This document shows, piece after piece, positions 6,062 to 10,513 of a stretch of 10,513 nt of DNA. The first letter of the stretch is position 1. The number at the start of each line of letters is the position of its first letter. Under the pieces are notes generated by a model. The model saw nothing but the letters and a program-made list of their open reading frames with translations, made no database searches and was not told the origin of the DNA. The position numbers and the translations under genes were made by a program. This stretch comes from an uncultured Chloroflexota bacterium (lineage in GTDB: Bacteria; Chloroflexota; Anaerolineae; Anaerolineales; Villigracilaceae): positions 1 to 10,513 of the forward strand of contig CAILWD010000031.1 in NCBI GenBank assembly GCA_903837815.1, written 5' to 3'.

Positions 6062-7294
6062 ATGTCCAAAAGAATCAAGTACGCGCTCATCGGCTTGGCG
6101 GGGCTGCTCCTGCTTGCTGTGCTGGTCTATCAAATCCCGTTTGTGAAATCGGCTGTCTCATGGCGGGTGGAGAAATTTTTCATCTACGCAAAGAATGTCA
6201 TCAACCCGCCCGGCCCCGTGCCGACGGCGTTGCCGGTCACGCCCAAGCCTTCCACCCCGACTCCGGTGGCGACATCCACCCCTGTAATCGAACTCACGCC
6301 ATCTGCCATGCCCACGTTGACTTTGACTCCTCTGCCCGCGCAGGCATCCATCGCGTCGCCGCCATTCGAACAGCAGACTCCCAATGACTGCGGCCCCGCC
6401 ACTCTCTCGATGGCTTTGCATCTCTACGGCTGGGAAGGCAGTCAGGCAGACATTGCCAGCGTCATCAAACCCGTGATTCCAGACCGCAACGTTAACCCCG
6501 AAGAGTTGCGTTACTACGTCCGCACACAGGCAGGCTGGCTCAATATGGAATATCGCGTTAACGGAAATATCGAACTGCTCAAGCGATTGATTGCCGCCAA
6601 TTATCCTGTCATCGTGGAAAGCGTCACCTCGCTCGACCCCAACGACGCCCTTGGTCCCAATGACGATTTGTGGGCGGCGCATTATCTCCTGCTCACCGGC
6701 TACGACGATACCGCGCAGACTTTCACGATTCAAGATTCCTATCACGGCGCAGACTTGACCATTTCCTATTCCCAACTCGAAGCGGAGTGGAATCCTTTCA
6801 ACAATTTGTACATTGTGATCTACTTTCCGCAATTCGAGGAGGAGATGAAATCCCTGCTCGGTGAAGATTGGGAACCCAGTCAGAATCGACAACGGGCATT
6901 GGACTCAGCCCAGGCGGATACTGCAGCCAACTCGAACGATGCTTTTGCCTGGTTCAACCTCGGCAGTGATCTGGTCTACTTCGACCGCTACGAGGAAGCC
7001 GCCACCGCCTACGACAAGGCGCGGGAGATTGGTCTGCCCCTGCGGATGTTCCGCTACCAGTTCGGACCTTTCCTCGCCTACTTCCACTCCAACCGCAATG
7101 AAGACCTGCTTGTCCTAACCGACTACGCAAGAGGCATCACCGAAATGTCTGAAGAAGCGTGGCTGTGGTACGGCTTCGGCTTGTACCGTCAGGGTGAGTA
7201 CGACGGCGCGCGCAAGGCTTGGGAAAAGGCCGACAAGATCAACCCCAATTTCTTTGAAGATCAGGCAAGGAAGGCATTGCAACTGGTTCAATAA
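6062..7294 (+). CDS. Membrane-anchored C39-like cysteine protease with C-terminal TPR region
   Basis: The product has 410 residues. A basic N-terminus and one transmembrane helix (about 7-24) are followed by a Pro/Thr-rich linker (about 49-97), as expected for an extracytoplasmic anchor. The peptidase C39-like domain (C39_2 type) starts with PFEQQTPNDCGPATLSMAL, giving the nucleophile Cys110 and the preceding Gln of the oxyanion hole. His207 in WAAHYLLLTGYD and Asp225 in TIQDSYHG complete the catalytic set, so the enzyme looks intact. The C-terminal part (about 294-326 and 364-400) reads as TPR units, for example AWFNLGSDLVYFDRYEEAA and LWYGFGLYRQGEYDGA. True C39 domains cut leader peptides in ABC exporters; there is no transporter here, so the substrate is unknown. 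The gene is divergent from the KAP operon and shares its upstream region. The domain call is confident; the role is not. Confidence 0.85.
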   Translation: MSKRIKYALIGLAGLLLLAVLVYQIPFVKSAVSWRVEKFFIYAKNVINPPGPVPTALPVTPKPSTPTPVATSTPVIELTPSAMPTLTLTPLPAQASIASPPFEQQTPNDCGPATLSMALHLYGWEGSQADIASVIKPVIPDRNVNPEELRYYVRTQAGWLNMEYRVNGNIELLKRLIAANYPVIVESVTSLDPNDALGPNDDLWAAHYLLLTGYDDTAQTFTIQDSYHGADLTISYSQLEAEWNPFNNLYIVIYFPQFEEEMKSLLGEDWEPSQNRQRALDSAQADTAANSNDAFAWFNLGSDLVYFDRYEEAATAYDKAREIGLPLRMFRYQFGPFLAYFHSNRNEDLLVLTDYARGITEMSEEAWLWYGFGLYRQGEYDGARKAWEKADKINPNFFEDQARKALQLVQ

Positions 7295-7302
7295 AGCCCA
7301 AG

Positions 7303-7341
7303 AGGTGACAGTCACTTTCGCAAAGCGCGTGACTGTCACCT
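7303..7341. repeat. AGGTGACAGTCAC inverted repeat (copy 1)
   Basis: AGGTGACAGTCAC (7303-7315) is perfectly inverted as GTGACTGTCACCT (7329-7341), giving a 13-bp stem around a 13-nt loop that itself holds CGC-AAA-GCG. It starts 8 bases after the stop of the C39-like gene and ends just before the next gene. The same arms recur at 10441-10475. No T-run follows, so a role as an intrinsic terminator is doubtful. Confidence 0.85.
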
Positions 7342-7356
7342 ATGGCTGCAAACAAC

Positions 7357-8298
7357 ATGAAAAAACTCATCCCAACCCTCCTCATCCTTATACTCGCGGC
7401 TTGCCAAGGCGCGGTCACGCCTTTTCCATCGACAGCCATCCAGGCATCTGAAAACACGCCGGCTCAAGCGCCAATCACCCCTGATTCTGAACTCATCGAC
7501 ACTCCCGACACAGCTGGCACTTTAGCCACTTCCCCCAAAATCTCCCCCAAAGACGGTATGACCCAACTCTTTGTCCCGGCGGGATTGGTCAAAATGGGCG
7601 GCATGGATATTTTGATGGAGAACGATGAACTGCCAGCGCACGATGTCGCGCTCGATGCGTTTTGGATCGACCAGGTGGAAGTCACCAATGGCATGTACGC
7701 CCTCTGCGCAGATTCGGGGGGTTGCCGTTTGCCGGTAAAGTTTCACTCGGATAACCGCGATGAGTATTTTGGAAATCCTGAATTCAGAGATTATCCGGTG
7801 GTCTATGTCAGTTGGTACGATGCCAATGCCTACTGTGAATGGGCGGGACGCCGTCTCCCGACCGAAGCGGAATGGGAACGCGCCGCCCGCAGTGACGACA
7901 TGCGGAATTATCCCTGGGGCAACGAACCGCCCAATGGAGAAAACTCCAACTCGACCAACATCGTCGGCGATACAACCCGCGTGGGGTCGTACGCCCTCGG
8001 CGCGAGTCCTTTTGGCGCACTCGACATGGGCGGCAACGTTTGGGAATGGGTGGCAGATTTTTACCAGCCCAAATACTACGCCGAATCCCCATCTGCAAAT
8101 CCAGCGGGTCCCGACAGCGGCGGATTGAATCACCTGCGTGTCATTCGCGGCGGTTCCTACCAGGATAACCTTTTCGATCTGCGGACATCAAACCGTGGCT
8201 ACGAAATCGGCCCCGACCCAAAAAAACTTCCCAATGAGGATGCCCGCTACGGGCGCAGTTCGGTCAAGCTCGGGTTCCGATGCGCGGCTGATGAGTGA
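7357..8298 (+). CDS. Lipoprotein with SUMF1/formylglycine-generating-enzyme-like domain
   Basis: Starting at the ATG at 7357 the product has 313 residues and a clear lipoprotein signal: MKKLIPTLLILILAAC with the acceptor Cys16. An ATG at 7342 would add five residues and lie against the hairpin repeat; neither start has a good Shine-Dalgarno. A Thr/Pro/Ser-rich spacer (about 20-65) leads to the SUMF1 fold: VPAGLVKMGG (73-82), FWIDQVEVTNGMY (102-114), PVVYVSWYDANAYCEWAG (147-164), RLPTEAEWERAAR (166-178), YPWGNE (185-190), GNVWEWVADFY (226-236), VIRGGSY (262-268) and GFRCA (306-310). True formylglycine-generating enzymes have two reactive cysteines a few residues after RGGSY; here that place reads QDNLFDLRTSNR without Cys. 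It is therefore probably a ligand-binding or structural surface protein, not a sulfatase activator. It may share a transcript with the C39-like gene. Confidence 0.85.
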   Translation: MKKLIPTLLILILAACQGAVTPFPSTAIQASENTPAQAPITPDSELIDTPDTAGTLATSPKISPKDGMTQLFVPAGLVKMGGMDILMENDELPAHDVALDAFWIDQVEVTNGMYALCADSGGCRLPVKFHSDNRDEYFGNPEFRDYPVVYVSWYDANAYCEWAGRRLPTEAEWERAARSDDMRNYPWGNEPPNGENSNSTNIVGDTTRVGSYALGASPFGALDMGGNVWEWVADFYQPKYYAESPSANPAGPDSGGLNHLRVIRGGSYQDNLFDLRTSNRGYEIGPDPKKLPNEDARYGRSSVKLGFRCAADE

Positions 8299-8304
8299 TC
8301 CGTT

Positions 8305-8350
8305 CTGAGTGAAGTCGAAGGACTTTTGTTTGCACCTCGACTACGCTCAG
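8305..8350. repeat. CTGAG-type intergenic inverted repeat (copy 1)
   Basis: CTGAGTGAAGTCGAAGG (8305-8321) is inverted imperfectly as CCTCGACTACGCTCAG (8335-8350), with two mismatches and one gap. It begins 7 bases after the SUMF1 lipoprotein stop. A related repeat sits at 9898-9952 on the other side of metK. Sequences of the CTGAGCGAAGTCGAAG kind are, from memory, scattered between genes in many environmental bacterial genomes. Confidence 0.7.
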
Positions 8351-8369
8351 CGCAAAGCAAATTATTATC

Positions 8370-8398
8370 TTTACTCATCAATTTACCTATGGTATTAT
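8370..8398 (+). promoter_or_regulatory. Promoter of the SAM riboswitch-metK transcript
   Basis: TTTACT (8370-8375) and TATTAT (8393-8398) are separated by 17 bp, and TG sits one base before the -10 (TGGTATTAT), making an extended -10. Transcription would start near 8405, about 25 nt before the first riboswitch helix. The block 8389-8404 is nearly the same as the one before the C39-like gene. Confidence 0.6.
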
Positions 8399-8429
8399 CG
8401 CGCCACAATTCAATAGCCCGAAGACGGCG

Positions 8430-8537
8430 CTCTTATCCAGAGAGGCGGAGGGATCGGCCCTGCGAAGCCTCGACAACCAGTCAATGTAAATTGAATATGG
8501 TGCCAAATCCGACAGAAAGACTTCTGGGAGATGAGAG
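8430..8537 (+). ncRNA. SAM-I riboswitch (S-box) aptamer
   Basis: The leader of metK matches the S-box consensus. P1 is formed by CTCTTATC (8430-8437) and GATGAGAG (8530-8537), all eight pairs with one G-U. P2 uses GAGGC (8442-8446) and GCCTC (8467-8471), with the conserved GGAGGGATCGGCCC between them. P3 is TCAAT/ATTGA (8481-8485 and 8490-8494) capped by a GTAA tetraloop. The conserved TATGGTGCCAAATCC follows, and P4 is CAGAA/TTCTG (8513-8517 and 8522-8526). Binding of S-adenosylmethionine stabilises P1 and should switch off metK, the enzyme that makes the ligand. Confidence 0.95.
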
Positions 8538-8568
8538 GGTAGTAACGCAATATATACTTGCCCTTTCA
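8532..8568 (+). promoter_or_regulatory. Antiterminator helix of the SAM-I riboswitch
   Basis: TGAGAGGG (8532-8539), mostly the 3' strand of P1, can pair with CCCTTTCA (8561-8568), the 5' arm of the terminator hairpin, over eight pairs including one G-U. The two structures exclude each other. Without SAM this helix forms and transcription goes on into metK; with SAM, P1 holds its strand and the terminator forms. Confidence 0.75.
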
Positions 8569-8591
8569 CGCTGAAAGGGCAAGTATATTTT
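8552..8591 (+). terminator. Riboswitch-controlled attenuator hairpin before metK
   Basis: A 17-bp perfect stem (8552-8568 with 8572-8588) has a CGC loop and is followed by a short run of four T (8588-8591). It lies between the SAM-I aptamer and the metK ribosome binding site (AAGGAG at 8593-8598). The T-run is short, but the stem is very long. Confidence 0.8.
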
Positions 8592-8609
8592 CAAGGAGAA
8601 ACAAAAACA

Positions 8610-9815
<1,206 letters not shown>

Positions 9816-9831
9816 AACCAGTCCTCTCAAT

Positions 9832-9860
9832 CCCTGGGTTGCAACACTCAGGGCTTTTTT
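9832..9860 (+). terminator. Rho-independent terminator of metK
   Basis: CCCTGGGT (9832-9839) pairs with ACTCAGGG (9846-9853), eight pairs with one G-T, around the loop TGCAAC. It is followed by C and six T (9855-9860). This is the standard shape and position, just after the metK stop. Confidence 0.9.
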
Positions 9861-9897
9861 GTTTAAGAATTGATGTTATGCGCTCTGCCGTGATTCC

Positions 9898-9952
9898 CTG
9901 AGCGGAGCGAAGGGTCTCTGAAATAATCGTAGAGGTTCTTCGCTTCGCTCAG
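9898..9952. repeat. CTGAG-type intergenic inverted repeat (copy 2)
   Basis: CTGAGCGGAGCGAAG (9898-9912) is inverted as CTTCGCTTCGCTCAG (9938-9952), 14 of 15 bases matching. It lies between the metK terminator and the trmO-like gene and resembles the repeat at 8305-8350. Nothing else recognisable sits in this gap. Confidence 0.75.
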
Positions 9953-9997
9953 AACGACACTGCCTAACATCAGTTAAGAAGTAAAATTGGCCGCAAT

Positions 9998-10441
9998 ATG
10001 GAGTTCACATTCAAACCCATTGGCGTGATTCATTCCCCATTCACTGAAAAAGACAAAGCCCCAATCCAAGCCTCGCGTTCGCAGGCGGTTGGGCGGGTCG
10101 AAGTTTATCCCGATTTCGCGGAGGGATTGAAAGACATCGAGGCGTTATCCCACATTTACCTTTTCTACGTCTTTCATGAATCGCAGGGATATAAATTACA
10201 GGTCAAACCGTTTTTGGATGACCGCGAACACGGAATTTTCTCCACCCGATATCCGTATCGCCCCAACCCGATTGGATTCTCCATCGTCAAACTGCTTTCA
10301 CGCGAAAGCAACATCCTGACCGTCGAGGGGGTGGATGTGCTGGATGGGACTCCCCTGCTCGACATCAAGCCATATGTTCCAGACTTCGACCACCGCACGG
10401 ATGTCCACGCGGGCTGGTACGAAACCCGAAGCAAAAAGTAA
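9998..10441 (+). CDS. trmO: TrmO/TsaA-type tRNA (t6A37) N6-methyltransferase
   Basis: The product has 147 residues and matches the TsaA/UPF0066 family (YaeB-like), whose studied member TrmO methylates N6-threonylcarbamoyladenosine at position 37 of certain tRNAs using S-adenosylmethionine. Motifs seen: FKPIGVIHSPFTEKDKAP at 5-22, the hallmark STRYPYRPNPIGFSIVKLL at about 82-100, and DGTPLLDIKPYVPDFD at about 116-131. It has the core domain only and lacks the C-terminal extension of the E. coli protein, as many bacterial and archaeal members do. No Shine-Dalgarno precedes the ATG; TAAAAT at 9982-9987 ends ten bases upstream, so a near-leaderless transcript is possible. It follows the SAM-making enzyme but has its own transcription unit, being behind the metK terminator. 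The stop TAA touches the hairpin repeat. The tRNA substrate is inferred from the family. Confidence 0.87.
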   Translation: MEFTFKPIGVIHSPFTEKDKAPIQASRSQAVGRVEVYPDFAEGLKDIEALSHIYLFYVFHESQGYKLQVKPFLDDREHGIFSTRYPYRPNPIGFSIVKLLSRESNILTVEGVDVLDGTPLLDIKPYVPDFDHRTDVHAGWYETRSKK

Positions 10442-10475
10442 GGTGACAGTCACTTCCAAAAAGTGACTGTCACCT
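10441..10475. repeat. AGGTGACAGTCAC inverted repeat (copy 2)
   Basis: The arms 10441-10455 and 10461-10475 make a perfect 15-bp stem with a CCAAA loop. The outer 13 bp are identical to the arms of the copy at 7303-7341, while the loop differs. It begins on the last base of the trmO-like stop codon and is followed by TTAATTTT, so it may also help to end transcription. The last 38 bases of the window show nothing recognisable. Confidence 0.85.
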
Positions 10476-10513
10476 GTTAATTTTCCATGATAATTGGGGT
10501 GACATACTTTTCG

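Noticed and set aside
6158..6892. Minus-strand frame of 244 codons
   Set aside because: It is antisense to the C39-like protease and its translation is low-complexity Arg/Gly-rich at one end; a shadow of a real gene.
8552..8588. Perfect 17-bp inverted repeat considered as a mobile-element end
   Set aside because: Its place after the SAM-I aptamer and its pairing with the antiterminator strand explain it as the attenuator.

Overview
The window looks like a piece of a chromosome from the Chloroflexota, probably class Anaerolineae. This rests on the overall feel of the metK protein, the SAM-I riboswitch in front of it, the SUMF1-type lipoprotein and C39-like protease next door, and the dispersed intergenic inverted repeats. 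It is an inference from memory, not a database result.

The left half (1-5912) is one tightly packed minus-strand operon. It is driven by a near-consensus sigma70-type promoter (TTGACA, 18 bp, TATACT) and a strong Shine-Dalgarno. Reading leftward it encodes: a KAP-family P-loop NTPase; a 608-residue membrane protein with an SPFH/band-7 (HflK/HflC/flotillin-like) domain; a second, 436-residue SPFH-type membrane protein; a soluble protein joining a TPR-like region to a LexA/S24-type autocleavage domain that keeps the Ala-Gly, Ser and Lys signature; and the beginning of a PHP-domain phosphoesterase that runs off the left edge. All junctions overlap (1, 4, 8 and 8 bp), so translational coupling is likely. 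I know of no described system with this composition, and it is the strongest candidate here for something new. One possible reading is a membrane-microdomain scaffold (two SPFH proteins) that recruits a KAP NTPase, with a cleavable S24 protein as sensor or switch.

The right half (6062-10441) is all plus strand and more ordinary. It holds a membrane-anchored C39-like cysteine protease with a C-terminal TPR region, and a lipoprotein with a formylglycine-generating-enzyme-like (SUMF1) domain that lacks the catalytic cysteine pair. Next is metK (S-adenosylmethionine synthetase), controlled by a well-formed SAM-I riboswitch with a readable antiterminator/terminator switch, followed by a rho-independent terminator. 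Last is a TrmO/TsaA-type tRNA methyltransferase.

Two kinds of inverted repeat occur twice each between these genes: an AGGTGACAGTCAC hairpin (after the C39 gene and after trmO), and a CTGAGCG-AAG type (before and after metK). A shared promoter motif, ATGGTA-NNN-TCGCGCC, lies before the C39 gene and before the metK riboswitch; its position suggests a leaderless mRNA for the C39 gene.
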